From assembly GCA_029168955.1 (NCBI GenBank), contig JAPDOI010000132.1:1364001-1428000 (forward strand): DNA of 64,000 nucleotides, given 5' to 3'. Below, piece by piece: positions 10,828-20,529 of the stretch (its first letter is position 1; every line of letters begins with the position of its first letter). Position numbers and translations under genes: made by a program. The notes beneath the pieces were generated by a model that saw only the letters and a program-made list of their open reading frames with translations, searched no databases and was not told the DNA's origin. This DNA comes from Aplectana chamaeleonis (taxonomy: Eukaryota; Nematoda; Chromadorea; Rhabditida; Cosmocercidae).

Positions 10828-11745
10828 CAGAGACCAACCTATAGCCTAGTTTTGACTACATCGCTGCTGTTTTTCATCGCAGCGATTTCGTACCCGCCGC
10901 TGCAGCGATGTAGCAGCGGCAGCGATTCTGTTCATAGTGCATAGCCTCACGGATGATCGAAGAAATTCAATCAATCAGTGAAATTATTGGCTGGTATTCA
11001 TCAATAACGCGTTTCGACTCGAAAACACTGATCTTGTCATGTGAAAGGGTCAACGTTCACTAGACGAAACGTGTCGTTCGCTGGCAATCGCTCCATCGCT
11101 GCCATAATGGCAGCGATGCAGCGACGGTGAGCGACCATTGAGAATCGCTCTTCAAGCAGCGATGCAGTAAAACATAGGATTCCGTCGCCGCGACCCAGCG
11201 ATGTAGGACGTTTGCCACGAAGCGATCACAATTGGAGCGGCTTTCCATTACGCGCGATGAAAAAGGAACAGTTGTCCCTCGCATGGCCGCAGCGACCACC
11301 TGCAGTCAAAACTAGGCTTATGGGGAGGATCAACTGAACACGTCTAGCTTGTAACAACCCTTTATTAATGGTCCAATACGAATTCTTCATATTGGTTACA
11401 CATAGAAATGAGTTTGAACCGAGTATTAGAAGATTCTGAATTTTATTCAATTTTTTTCTGATCTGGAAATTCCAAAAAAAAATTTGAAATTTTGAATTTC
11501 AAACTTGATTTTGATTTAACTGGTTTTATTGTTTTCTTCTGCTTAATTTTTGAGAATTTCCTATTTACTCCAAAAGCTTGGAATTTTGAAATCAGAAAAA
11601 AATTAATAAAATTCAGAATCTTCTAATACTCCGTTCAAACTCTTTTCTATGTGTAACCAATATGAAGAATTCATATTGGACCATTAATAAAGGGTTGTTA
11701 TGAACTTAACGTGTTCACTTGATCCTCGCCATAGGTTGGTCTCTG
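10828..11745. mobile_element. Nested MITE with CAGAGACCAACCTAT ends
   Basis: Left CAGAGACCAACCTAT and right ATAGGTTGGTCTCTG are inverted. Long arms continue inward: AACCCTTTATTAATGGTCCA on the left faces its complement near 11,680, and they meet around 11,530. The left arm is itself split by another insertion (10844-11318). Confidence 0.65.
10844..11318. mobile_element. MITE inside a MITE, TA target, GCCTAGTTTTGACT ends
   Basis: GCCTAGTTTTGACT at the left and AGTCAAAACTAGGC at the right are inverted repeats flanked by TA. The interior has GCAGCGAT-rich palindromes. Removing it restores the left arm of the surrounding fold-back, so it inserted later. Confidence 0.6.
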
Positions 11746-12654
11746 GGGAGGGGGACTTTAGGACAAAATCATTATAGGATGGAGTAATTATACGCCATCT
11801 CGCGCCTCGTCAAAGTTGCCAACAGCAATCTTCCTCCCGAGTCTCTGCGAGAGACATTAGACAACCAAGATCTGGCCGCGGCGGGAAAGGCTGGGGCTCG
11901 GACGAGTTTTACAGGCGCCCTCCACGATGAAGGCTGCTCATCGGCTCTCACGACTGGACCACAGAAGGGAACCGATTTCTCGCCACTATCGATTACAGGA
12001 GTGGCAGAGATGGTTTATTACAAAAGCACATGAATCAGAGCATCAGAAGACCTCAAAAGGGTCCCTTTGGGAACTACATTATTCCTTCATGGTCACCTGA
12101 TCATCTTTTTCGGATAAAACAAGCAGATACAGTACTTATGCACTCGAGTTACCTGTTAAGGATAAGTTTCCGACCAGGGGTGGGCATTTACCGTTTACCG
12201 ATTAACCGGATTTACCGGTATTTGATCCCGAGAGCAGTTCTCTGGGCCCGCACACGGGAAGGAGGAAAGATCATCAAATATGACTACGAGCCGATTTATT
12301 TGGTACAATTTTAGGACCCCTAAGGCGCTTGCCCGCCATTGTTTTCAAAAACGATTTCAGGCTATAAAATTTTGTACGTTTTGAAAGAGAGGTTCATAGG
12401 AAAAAAAAACATATAAGCCGCCTAGGCACGCACATATGTCGACGGGATGAGATTTGAAACATTGTCACGATATTTAAAAACCACCCTATTACTCCCACGT
12501 GTTGTCTAATATGACATTATTTTTTTACTATTTTACGTACCGCCTTCCATCTCTTTTCGTTTCTTTTATCATTCAATTTTCACATTTTTCATTCGATCAG
12601 TTCGGCTAGGTATTCATTTTACCAAATTTATCATATTGGATTTATTCCATATGT

Positions 12655-12936
12655 CCTGTGCTTCTCTGGGCCAAATTCCGGTCCGCAATTGCGTCTCGAC
12701 ACGCTTTGCGGCCGCGCACATTCGAGTCGGAAGAGTTTCCAGCGGGGCAGCCGCCGATCTGTGGACTATAGGTGGGTTTTAGAAACCGGAAAGTGAACAA
12801 GATTGGAGGGAACTGTATAAAAAAAGCCATATCGAGTCGGCTTTGGCGCTGGAAACTCGACTGACTCGAGCGCGTGCGGCTGCAGAGCGTGTCGAGACGC
12901 AATTGCGAACCGGAATTTGGCCCATATAAGCACAGT
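12655..12936. mobile_element. MITE, GGCCAAATTCCGGTCCGCAA family (copy 1)
   Basis: Ends TGTGCTTCTCTGGGCCAAAT and, inverted, TGTGCTTATATGGGCCAAAT. The subterminal part reads CAATTGCGTCTCGACACGCT. Further copies are at 55.95-56.23 and 59.38-59.66 kb; a half copy sits near 29.64-29.73 kb. This copy ends only about 45 bp before the first long ORF of the large element, so it may have displaced that ORF's 5' part. Confidence 0.75.
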
Positions 12937-12981
12937 ATATATTATCACGCCGTAATCAATTAAATATTTTCAACCATCTTA

Positions 12982-14199
12982 TTGCACTCATATTCCGTAC
13001 TCTTTCATCTGATAAATATCCCTCAAATCTGCTCTCACACTACAAAATTCATAATAAATACTTATCATACTCCCACTAGTAATTGTAATACAAAAGGAGT
13101 AGTTTATTGTTTGCAATGCAATTGTTGTGAAAAACAATATGTTGGAATCACACAGCGAAATCTCAAAATTAGAATTAGAGAGCATCTGAATAACATTAAA
13201 AATTTCAAGAAACCTACGCTTTTGTACCATCATTTTCAACAATGTCGCTCAGGATTTTCTGTCTATATTCTAGATGCTCTAGCCTCAAATGAAGATCAAA
13301 GCGTCCTGCTTGAAAAGGAATTATTCTGGATCAAACTGTTGATGACTGCTCACCCGTTTGGTCTTAATGATAATATTAAGGGATATGGTAATATCACCGA
13401 TGTCACAAATCCGCTTTCATACAAAAATAGCCATCCCTTCTTTTCACTCAGAATCACCAAAGAGAGAAAAAATAGAGGTAAAAATAAAAACAAAAAGTCC
13501 AGAAATAGAGAAAAATATAAGGAAATTCTCCATTATCTTACTAATCATGAGAACGATTTCGATAAACCTATGGAAATTTATAGATTACTGAAGTCCTTGG
13601 ATAAGAAAAATATTCGAAGCCTTCTGAAGTCATCACTTTCAGCAGAATTTTTGAAGAATACTCAACAAAAATATAGATTCCTTGTCTTCTGTTTGCTAAC
13701 CAGCCTGCATTATAACATCAATATGTGCAAACCAAAAATACGTAAATTGGAAGGTCATCTTATCAAGATTCCGTTTGCTAACAAAATATTTGACAAAGTG
13801 AATTTCAATAAAATGTTTAATTCTCTCACCATCAAAAACATAATTGGGGTCGTAGATAACAATGAAAAAATCTTTAGACCAATATTTACTTACAGCAATC
13901 CTATTTCTGCTAGAATTTACAATTATAATAAATTTCTGAGAACTCTGACTACCACTGAAATTAAAGATGTTTTGAGTATGTCGTGTGTTTGTGAAACAGA
14001 TAGTGATAAATATCATAATTATATCTGCCCTAGCAATGGACATATAATTACAGGTAATTTGGATATAATTGACGATGTTGTTTTCCGTAACATCCTTAAC
14101 AAAGGCACTAAGTTCAGATTCAACGATAAGTCTAATAGACAAGATATTAAAACTATTTTTGATCAAACCACACTAGAGGTTGTCAAATCACTTGATTAA
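12982..14199 (+). CDS. GIY-YIG endonuclease plus Penelope N-terminal domain (ORF1 of the large element)
   Basis: A 405-codon frame. Residues 39-43 (GVVYC) and 53-55 (YVG) are the GIY and YIG strands, followed by the arginine-bearing helix LKIRIREHL (61-69) and a glutamate at LLEKE (about 109-113). Cysteines flank the first strand (CLQCNCC), as in zinc-binding GIY-YIG versions of Penelope-like elements. Residues 145-200 are a lysine-rich linker. The last third contains PIFTYSNPISARIYNYNKFL, a CVCE cysteine pair and GHIITGNLDII followed by ILNKGTKFR; this is the conserved region that precedes the reverse transcriptase in permuted Penelope-like elements. The frame has no in-frame ATG before about residue 121 and an in-frame stop at 12961, so the true start needs an upstream exon or is lost (MITE just upstream). 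The function would be target DNA nicking. It ends 38 bp before ORF2, in another frame. Confidence 0.8.
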   Translation: MHSYSVLFHLINIPQICSHTTKFIINTYHTPTSNCNTKGVVYCLQCNCCEKQYVGITQRNLKIRIREHLNNIKNFKKPTLLYHHFQQCRSGFSVYILDALASNEDQSVLLEKELFWIKLLMTAHPFGLNDNIKGYGNITDVTNPLSYKNSHPFFSLRITKERKNRGKNKNKKSRNREKYKEILHYLTNHENDFDKPMEIYRLLKSLDKKNIRSLLKSSLSAEFLKNTQQKYRFLVFCLLTSLHYNINMCKPKIRKLEGHLIKIPFANKIFDKVNFNKMFNSLTIKNIIGVVDNNEKIFRPIFTYSNPISARIYNYNKFLRTLTTTEIKDVLSMSCVCETDSDKYHNYICPSNGHIITGNLDIIDDVVFRNILNKGTKFRFNDKSNRQDIKTIFDQTTLEVVKSLD

Positions 14200-14237
14200 T
14201 AAGTTCAAAGCTAAACGGCGAGAAAATCAACCGTGTT

Positions 14238-15719
14238 ATGTCCTTTTTAGACACAGAATACAGGACAAAATTAAAACCACTTCTTCATGGAGAGTTACTT
14301 AAAGAAAATACTTGGAAGTTTCCATATGAAGTTGTCAAAAGGTTGCAAAAGGCTTTCATATTTTGTCCATTGGATAAGGCTAGCAATAACTATGGACTAA
14401 TTTGTAAGAAATATTATCTTATGTTTTTAATGAAAGAAATGGGAATTACTTCTGATGAAGTCAACAATACAATAGTATATGGAAATAACATTGAAGTGTA
14501 TGAAGCCGTTCCAAATGCAAATGAAGTTTCAATAATTCTTAAGCATAAGTTTTTCACCCTGAAGAACAAGTTGAAATTCGTAGTGGATTGTTCACTTCCA
14601 TTGATTTATGCCATACCGAAGCTACATAAAAATCCCATCAAATTTAGATGTATAACAGGAGCACATAATAGCAGTTTGAAACCTCTCGCTCAGGAATTAT
14701 GTGTGGTATTCACAACACTGAAGAAGCATTTTGTTAATTACGCTAACATAGTTAAATCTCGGAACAAGACAATAAAAACATACTGGTCAATTGCAAACAT
14801 AAATATTGCGGAGCAACTGAACTCATTTAAAAATAACGATGCGAAGCTTTATTCGGCAGATTTCACTGATATGTTCACCAACCTACCTCATACTACTATT
14901 ATTGGCTGTATGAGTTATTTGGTCAACATATGCTTCAAAAATGCTAATAAAAAGTTCATCGCAAGTAATGGTTTCAAATCTTTCTACACGGACGACCAAT
15001 CGAAAACCAATAGTTACAGATATTATTCTAAACATGACTTAATTTACTACATTGACTACCTTCTCAATAATAGCTACTGTTTATTCGGTAGCGTCGTTTT
15101 CAAACAGAAACAAGGGGTTCCACAAGGCGGTAATTTTAGCCCCATACTAGCAGACTTGGTTTTATCAGTGATGGAGTTCAAGTTTTCAAAAACTTTGTCT
15201 TTTGATCGTAATGTTTTGTTTGAGCCTTATAGATATATGGATGACCTATTAATCATCCATAACAAAACGGACAGTTATATAGAAGACATCTTAGCTGTTG
15301 TTTACAATAATTTGTTAGAGATTAAAAGAACCCATAGGGACAATTTTCACACCAACTACTTAGATATCAATATAAAAATAGATAGTAACGGAATTTCGAC
15401 TAGTATATACAATAAAACGGACGACTTCGATTTTCTCGTTAAGAAATTTCCGCAGTCAGATTCAGCAGTTTCTGTCATCATCAAGGCCTCAACAATATAC
15501 ACGGAGACCTTGAGGATAGCCAATGTCTGTTCTGAGGTGGGATTTTTCCTTGATAAATTAAAAGAGTTGAAAAATTCACTTTTGCATAATGGGTACTCGT
15601 CAGAATTCATTACTGCGAACATAGTCAAATGTATCTATCGCAACAAAAAAGTTTCATATAAATTTCTTCTTCCAGATGATCACGATAACATTAAAAAAGT
15701 TCTTTCTGCTATTTTATGA
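14238..15719 (+). CDS. Penelope-like reverse transcriptase (ORF2 of the large element)
   Basis: 493 codons from ATG. Motifs in order: PLDKASNNYGLICK (residues 45-58), PKLHKNPIKFRCITG (127-141), motif A SADFTDMFTNLP (206-217) with the first catalytic aspartate, motif B QGVPQGGNFSPILAD (292-306), and motif C YRYMDDLL (331-338) with the paired aspartates. All catalytic residues are present and there are no internal stops. The order and spacing match Penelope-like enzymes, which are related to telomerase reverse transcriptase. The frame is open upstream from 14196, overlapping the end of ORF1. A single frameshift, programmed or mutational, would make one protein of about 900 residues with the endonuclease at its N-terminus. 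AT-rich codon use matches ORF1 and differs from the GC-rich host exons nearby. Confidence 0.85.
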   Translation: MSFLDTEYRTKLKPLLHGELLKENTWKFPYEVVKRLQKAFIFCPLDKASNNYGLICKKYYLMFLMKEMGITSDEVNNTIVYGNNIEVYEAVPNANEVSIILKHKFFTLKNKLKFVVDCSLPLIYAIPKLHKNPIKFRCITGAHNSSLKPLAQELCVVFTTLKKHFVNYANIVKSRNKTIKTYWSIANINIAEQLNSFKNNDAKLYSADFTDMFTNLPHTTIIGCMSYLVNICFKNANKKFIASNGFKSFYTDDQSKTNSYRYYSKHDLIYYIDYLLNNSYCLFGSVVFKQKQGVPQGGNFSPILADLVLSVMEFKFSKTLSFDRNVLFEPYRYMDDLLIIHNKTDSYIEDILAVVYNNLLEIKRTHRDNFHTNYLDINIKIDSNGISTSIYNKTDDFDFLVKKFPQSDSAVSVIIKASTIYTETLRIANVCSEVGFFLDKLKELKNSLLHNGYSSEFITANIVKCIYRNKKVSYKFLLPDDHDNIKKVLSAIL

Positions 15720-15990
15720 ACGTTTGAGATAGCTACACTCTAATCTTGATTCCGATTCCTCCCCCATACCACCATTTGCTTGAATGTCGACATGTTTTGA
15801 CTTTATCGATCCCATTTTGATTGGACTCATTAATTCTTCCCCCTCCCCCCACTCTAAGACCACTTTTTCCTCTTTTTTCACCATTTTCTTGCCTCTTTTT
15901 AATCGTAATATCCTATGCAGCTCTTTACCAACAGTTCTCGCTCAATTTTTTCTTCTCAATATGCTTTCTCATCGACAATTCTGTTCCTCA

Positions 15991-16056
15991 CTGAGGAGCC
16001 TCGGCAGAATTGTTTGGTAAAATTCGTCTGCGGGTAGAGGCGAAACGAATTTTATC
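15991..16056 (+). other. Structured segment resembling hammerhead-ribozyme core parts
   Basis: CTGAGGA (15991-15997, fits CUGANGA) is followed by GCCTC, which pairs perfectly with GAGGC (16037-16041), directly followed by GAAAC. In the loop, GGTAAAATTCGTC (16016-16028) pairs with the sequence after GAAAC. Hammerhead ribozymes are known in Penelope-like elements, but here stem III's second strand lies inside the stem II loop, so the usual topology is not met. Listed as a structured RNA candidate only. Confidence 0.25.
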
Positions 16057-16094
16057 AACTTCTATTTCCTCTGCATCTATCTTTTCATCTCTTT

Positions 16095-17665
16095 CTTTGT
16101 AAAAATGGGAACATATAGAATTATATCGCAGATCAGGAAAAGCTTTCATATGCACAAGGAAACATGAAAACTCTCATGAATCGGCAAATCAGTGCATCTG
16201 GGAGAAGCATTGACCAGCAGCAATACGATGGCGAGAATATGTTCTATTGTAATAGTAGTCAACACTTCGGGGTGTAGAGCTGAATGTTATAGAATGTGCA
16301 GTCGGGACCATGCTAGATGCAAGTTCTGGCGAATGAGGTACTCTGACGTTTCCCCTACACTGACCTGCATACAAACTAGTACTCGATGGGGTGGCTTTTG
16401 AGGTGTGAAGTAGGCCTCAGGAAACCTTTAATTGACCTTGTCAGATCTGTAGACAATCCTTGTCTGCAGCACACAACCTTATTATATGTGAATCGGGCTC
16501 TGTGTTGCGTCAGAATGCCTGATTTTAAGGAGAATTGTAGATATTTGAAATTCTCAGCAGAGCCTCAACATTCAAAATACTAATCGAGTTCAAAATTTGA
16601 GTAGAATTAAAAAAATCGAGTCAGATTAAAAATTTTATTATTAAGTTTAAATTTTCCGAAGATTGAAATTGAATAAAAAATTGAGACTTGGAGTAGCCGA
16701 GGATTTTTTATAACTTATAAAAATTCGGTAATCCAAAATCAGAAATCGCCTTCAATGAAATTCAGATTTTTGAAATTCGAATTGAATTTTAAATTCAAAT
16801 TATTCAAGAGTTGAAATAAATAAAAATTACCAGAAATTGAGATTAATTAGAAATTCTCAGAAAAAAATTTAAAACTTGACATGAATTGCGGATTTCTGGA
16901 CATTGAAAAAATCAGATTTTTAGTATAAGAAATAATTTAAAACGATTTCAGATTTCTCACAGTGTGAATTAAATTCTGATTTTTAAATTTTATAGTGACA
17001 TTAGTAGGAATCTTTTATTATTTATCAAACTAGAGAATTTCATAATAAGTTAGGTTTTTCAATAAAGTAGATATTTTCAAAAGCTGAAATAAATTAGAAA
17101 TTGTCGAAATTTGAAAAAGACTCAAATTTCAACATCAGAAATAAACTTGAACTAAAATCAGATTTTTCAGATTTTGAAAGGGATTCAGATTTTCCAAAAA
17201 CTGAAATCAATTAGAAGTCGCGAAAGTTGCGACTTTCATTACTTCTCTGAGAAAAGAAGATCGAGTATTCCAATGCTTTGAAGTACCTTGATTGGAGTTT
17301 CTACAGAATCATTTTGAGTTTTGAGTTAGAGATGGTTCTATTTGAATTCTTGTAAGATTCGGATACATATCAGGCTTCGGTGCCAAAACAGCGCTATACA
17401 GTACACTGTTCGTTAATGACTCAGCGCAATTAGCGGAGACTCGCCCGTTTATGGCTCGCCTTAGGTACTTCAGCAAATGAAGGATGACAAGTTTATCCCT
17501 CGAACATTGAAAAATAGATCATTGTGTTCGTCTCGACGTCTTGAGTCGATTGATATAACTTTCTAAACACTTTAGTTCGCTAGCAACGAAGTTATGACGA
17601 AAAGACGAAAAAGACGCGCTTCCGCATCTTCCGCGTCTTTTTTACAAGAATTAGGGTGGGTATTG
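16095..17665. repeat. Right terminal inverted repeat (1571 bp)
   Basis: Reverse complement of 8799-10380, with scattered single-base differences and a few indels. The frames at 16192-16583 (plus) are the mirror copies of those in the left arm; conservation of both reflects recent duplication or gene conversion and does not prove coding. Confidence 0.85.
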
Positions 17666-17983
17666 TACTTGTAATACAAATGTAACTTACTTGAAAGTCT
17701 CAAGTGACTTACGTTTATATTACATGTAACTTAAAATTATATTACATGAAAGTTACACTTGCGTTACATGTAGCTTACATTCGTATATTCATCATGGGTG
17801 GCCATGACGCGGAACCGACAGCAACGCCTGTCCTAAGCCTGACGGAAGTGCGTCGTATACTCCCCTTGTAAACGCCTTTTTGGCCGATTCAAGTTACTTG
17901 AGAGTTAGCTTCGCCAAGTTAGTTGCATACAACATATCGGAGACGCAGTGTATGCGATATCCCGCCGATATGTTGCATGTAAC

Positions 17984-18924
17984 TTGAAGGCAGTGTTCAC
18001 GATGATTTTCGTTCCCGAGTTTTTCACATACAACAATGAGTTGGCCTCCAAGTGTTACCCAGATTACGAAGAAACGGCGAGAAACGCATTAAAACGTCGT
18101 ATTTCAGTGACATTAATCTATATCATGGACTAGTTGTCCGGTTGGATAAACACGTTCATGGTGGTTGTCACCGGTAAAAAAATGGGGCTAATCAAAAATG
18201 GAAGAATATTTTATACAAAGCTGGATTAATTAGAGCCCTAAAGAAAAAACGAGCAATAGAAAGTAGAGATCCACAAAAAACTTCATTGTCACAATGATAC
18301 TTAAGAGGCGGGGTGATATTTAAAGCCACAACCCAAGCTCAGGGGTAATGCTTGATAATATACTCCGGTCGCCGTGTACAGCAACCCTGCCCAGCGCGAA
18401 ATCTTAAATCGCTCAAATAAGCGAGAAAAAGCAAGGAAAAAGTCGACCCCGCCGAAATGGAAGAAAAAATGGGTAACGCCCACCGACAAGATTCCGGTCT
18501 CAAGAGGGAAGAGAAGCGCGATCGATTCCGTATCAAATCTATGTTCTTCCATTTGTGTTCGGTCTGGCTCTATTTTGTGACCTGCTTCAAAACGATGGCT
18601 GCGAATAACAAGAAAAGACAGGCTCGAGACAACTCGTCCGCGAACTTCTCGCCGTTCAAAGTCGGAATCTTTGAGGGACCACAACTCCGTTCGTAGTGAA
18701 TTCTGAGCGATTCTGGAGACACTTTTGTGACCAGCGTAAAGTTTTCTTGAAGATAAGCAGGGAAACAAAATTTTTATTCTTAGGTTGGGCTGTGCCTTTA
18801 AGGATTTCGTGCACTTCTGATGTGTTTTTCTCAATTTCTGCGTCATTTTAGTTCTGCATGGGGGTCACTTAATCAATATAGCGAATAATCTCAAAATTGA
18901 AGATTATCGTGAACACTGCCTTCA
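17984..18924. mobile_element. MITE, GAAGGCAGTGTTCACGATGA family, with a nested MITE
   Basis: Left GAAGGCAGTGTTCACGATGA and right (minus) GAAGGCAGTGTTCACGATAA are inverted. The same ends recur at 34.95-35.44 kb. A second MITE (18319-18801) sits inside. Confidence 0.65.
18319..18801. mobile_element. MITE, TTAAAGGCACAGTCCAACCY family (nested)
   Basis: TTTAAAGCCACAACCCAAGC at the left faces TTAAAGGCACAGCCCAACCT on the opposite strand at the right. Sister copies at 19.58-20.05 and 34.52-34.95 kb share CAGGGGT and GCGCGAGATCTTAA-like interior blocks. The minus frame of 181 codons over this copy is not a gene. Confidence 0.6.
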
Positions 18925-19394
18925 GAGGCAGCAGACACACTCAAAAAATTTGTTGAGATAACTACGTTACTGGGGTCTTATGACCCCAAGTAGAAGGCTT
19001 ACGCCGTTGGGAGCGTCAAAAACTAGTCAAAACTACTAAATTTGAGCAATGCTTGTCGAAAATTTCTGCAACCCCGCCCAAACAAAAAACTCGTCCAGAT
19101 TGATCGTTCGAATACGGATGCTTTGGCTGGAATCTGATGCTTCGAATGAGGTGAGCGTTCTAGTACAAGCTGCAAAAGTCTATTGCCTTAGCTAGATACT
19201 TCAACCGTTTTGTCGCTAATATTCACTGTTTCAACGCGCGCGGGAAAACTCGTCCACTTTCACCCGATAACAATAACAACCCTTATTCCTCTATTTGCAT
19301 ACAGTTTTCTCTAATTCCGCATACTACCTGCTCCAAGATTTCGATTTATGTCATAAAATCGATATCATTTTTGAGCGTGCTTGCTGCCTTTAAA
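18924..19394. mobile_element. MITE, AAAGGCAGCATACACGCTCG family, diverged copy
   Basis: Begins GAGGCAGCAGACACACTCAA directly after the preceding MITE and ends with TGAGCGTGCTTGCTGCCTTT. Better copies are at 26.60-27.05 and 40.97-41.40 kb. Confidence 0.5.
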
Positions 19395-19583
19395 ACCCTG
19401 AAATAAGTCACAAATAACCTACATCGGCTTAGATATGTTACAAGTGACTTGTTTTCAGCCTTTTATAGTGCGTGTAACTTGTTTTCATTTTTCTGAGCAA
19501 GACTGACCGGAAATATGCGTTTCAGTTGCGTTTTTCTGCTTCATATAATTTTATCCAGACTTCCGTCAAATCAAAGATTGCCA

Positions 19584-20047
19584 TAAAGGCACAGTCCAAG
19601 CTCACAGATGAAATCCGAGGTTTTCACACCATTGTGAAGTAGACTCACCCTATATAACACCTGCCAAGTGTGAGCTCTAGATATAGAAGGAAGCCACCCT
19701 GGGGCGCCTACGTCAGGAAGCCAGTTTGGCACGCCCCTTTTACGATCTTTCGAGCTCAACACTAGCGAGATCAGCGACGGTTTTCGACCAATAACCCCGT
19801 TATTCCCTTCATTCTCAGCCTCTCTCATCATTCGAATCAGCTCGCACGTATCGGTTGCAAATGACGGGAGTTAGAAGCCTCGGACAACTCGTCCACCATA
19901 TTCCCACCACTCAATTTTTGGGGGCCATAACTCCGTTCCTAGGGGGTCTAGTACGATTCCAGAGGCATCATTGGAATCAGCGTTAGCCCGCTTTTAGGGT
20001 AAGCACAAAAACAGAAAATCGATTTAAAGGTTGTCCTGTGCATTTAA
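19584..20047. mobile_element. MITE, AAAGGCACAGTCCAA family
   Basis: Starts ATAAAGGCACAGTCCAAGCT and ends GGTTGTCCTGTGCATTTAAG, its imperfect inverted complement. No coding content. Confidence 0.5.
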
Positions 20048-20277
20048 GGCACTAAGCGACGAAGTGGCGTGAAGGCACACGTTTGTAACCTAATAACTCG
20101 TGATTTCTGAGAATCCGAGACCACAATGCACAGCCTTCATGAAAAAGTCTAATTCGAGAATATATAGAAACCGCGAAGTCCCTCTCCGAGAAGGCGCAGT
20201 CTCAAGCCAGCCAATTAATTATCTTCGAAAATCTTATATTCTACAGGAATAACTGAATTGTGAACGGTTGTATATAC

Positions 20278-20357
20278 CTGATCGAATTCTTCCAAAGGCA
20301 TATCTTCTAATGGTTCGTGAACAGATTGTGACTCGCTAGGTGGCTCTTCCTTCACAT
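20278..20357 (-). CDS. Exon 3 (at least) of an unidentified minus-strand gene
   Basis: An 80-nt exon between the acceptor TATTCTTCAG and the donor GTATAT on the minus strand. It completes an aspartate codon with the preceding exon and then reads 26 codons starting VKEEPPSESQSVHEPLEDMP and ending EEFDQ in phase 0. It is acidic, Pro/Ser-rich and has a VKEE motif that would fit sumoylation; it is probably a disordered linker. Both splice sites and the phase agree with exon 20419-20529. Confidence 0.65.
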
Positions 20358-20418
20358 CTGAAGAATAGTAATGCAGCAAACCATGGGTAACGAAGCTTCA
20401 AATGTTAGGGAAACGAAC

Positions 20419-20529
20419 CGTTGAAGGATTTTGTGGCCCGCATAGCAGCAATAGATCTTTTCACTGCATCAATTTTATTCTTTATAGTTTCGCGACATTC
20501 TCGTATTACCTGTTGTTCCTCGGTGAGAT
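20419..20529 (-). CDS. Exon 2 (at least) of an unidentified minus-strand gene
   Basis: A 111-nt exon, acceptor GTACCGTTTCAG, donor GTTCGT. Frame: 36 complete codons beginning LTEEQQVIRECRETIKNKID and ending RSIAAMRATKSFN, with partial codons at each end. It is strongly helical and charged, consistent with a coiled coil. The split codons make Asp at both junctions, and the exon fits exactly between 27328-27407 and 20278-20357. No domain family recognised. Confidence 0.65.

Larger units (their letters stand above)
8799..17665 (+). mobile_element. 8.87-kb TA-flanked long-TIR element carrying GIY-YIG and Penelope-like reverse transcriptase ORFs
   Basis: The unit starts CAATACCCACCCTAATTCTT and ends with the exact reverse complement, between TA dinucleotides (8797-8798 and 17666-17667). 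Inverted arms of about 1.58 kb are nearly identical over their whole length. The single-copy core (10381-16094) contains nested MITEs, a GIY-YIG ORF and a Penelope-type reverse transcriptase ORF, both plus strand. Penelope-like elements move by RNA-primed reverse transcription and normally carry direct or partial terminal repeats. TA duplication and inverted ends are features of IS630/Tc1/mariner-type DNA transposons, but no DDE transposase can be recognised in any frame. It could be a retroelement inserted into a fold-back DNA transposon, or a composite unit that uses both. A possible host intron surrounds it. Confidence 0.75.

Noticed and set aside
15991..16056. A functional hammerhead ribozyme
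   Set aside because: Core sequences are present, but no stem I is visible and the putative stem III strand lies within the stem II loop.
8799..17665. Maverick/Polinton identity for the long-TIR element
   Set aside because: It is shorter than Mavericks, flanked by TA and not by a longer duplication, and no integrase, DNA polymerase B or capsid gene can be read.
18301..18846. 181-codon minus frame as a protein
   Set aside because: Covers a nested AAAGGCACAGTCC MITE; sister copies do not keep the frame.
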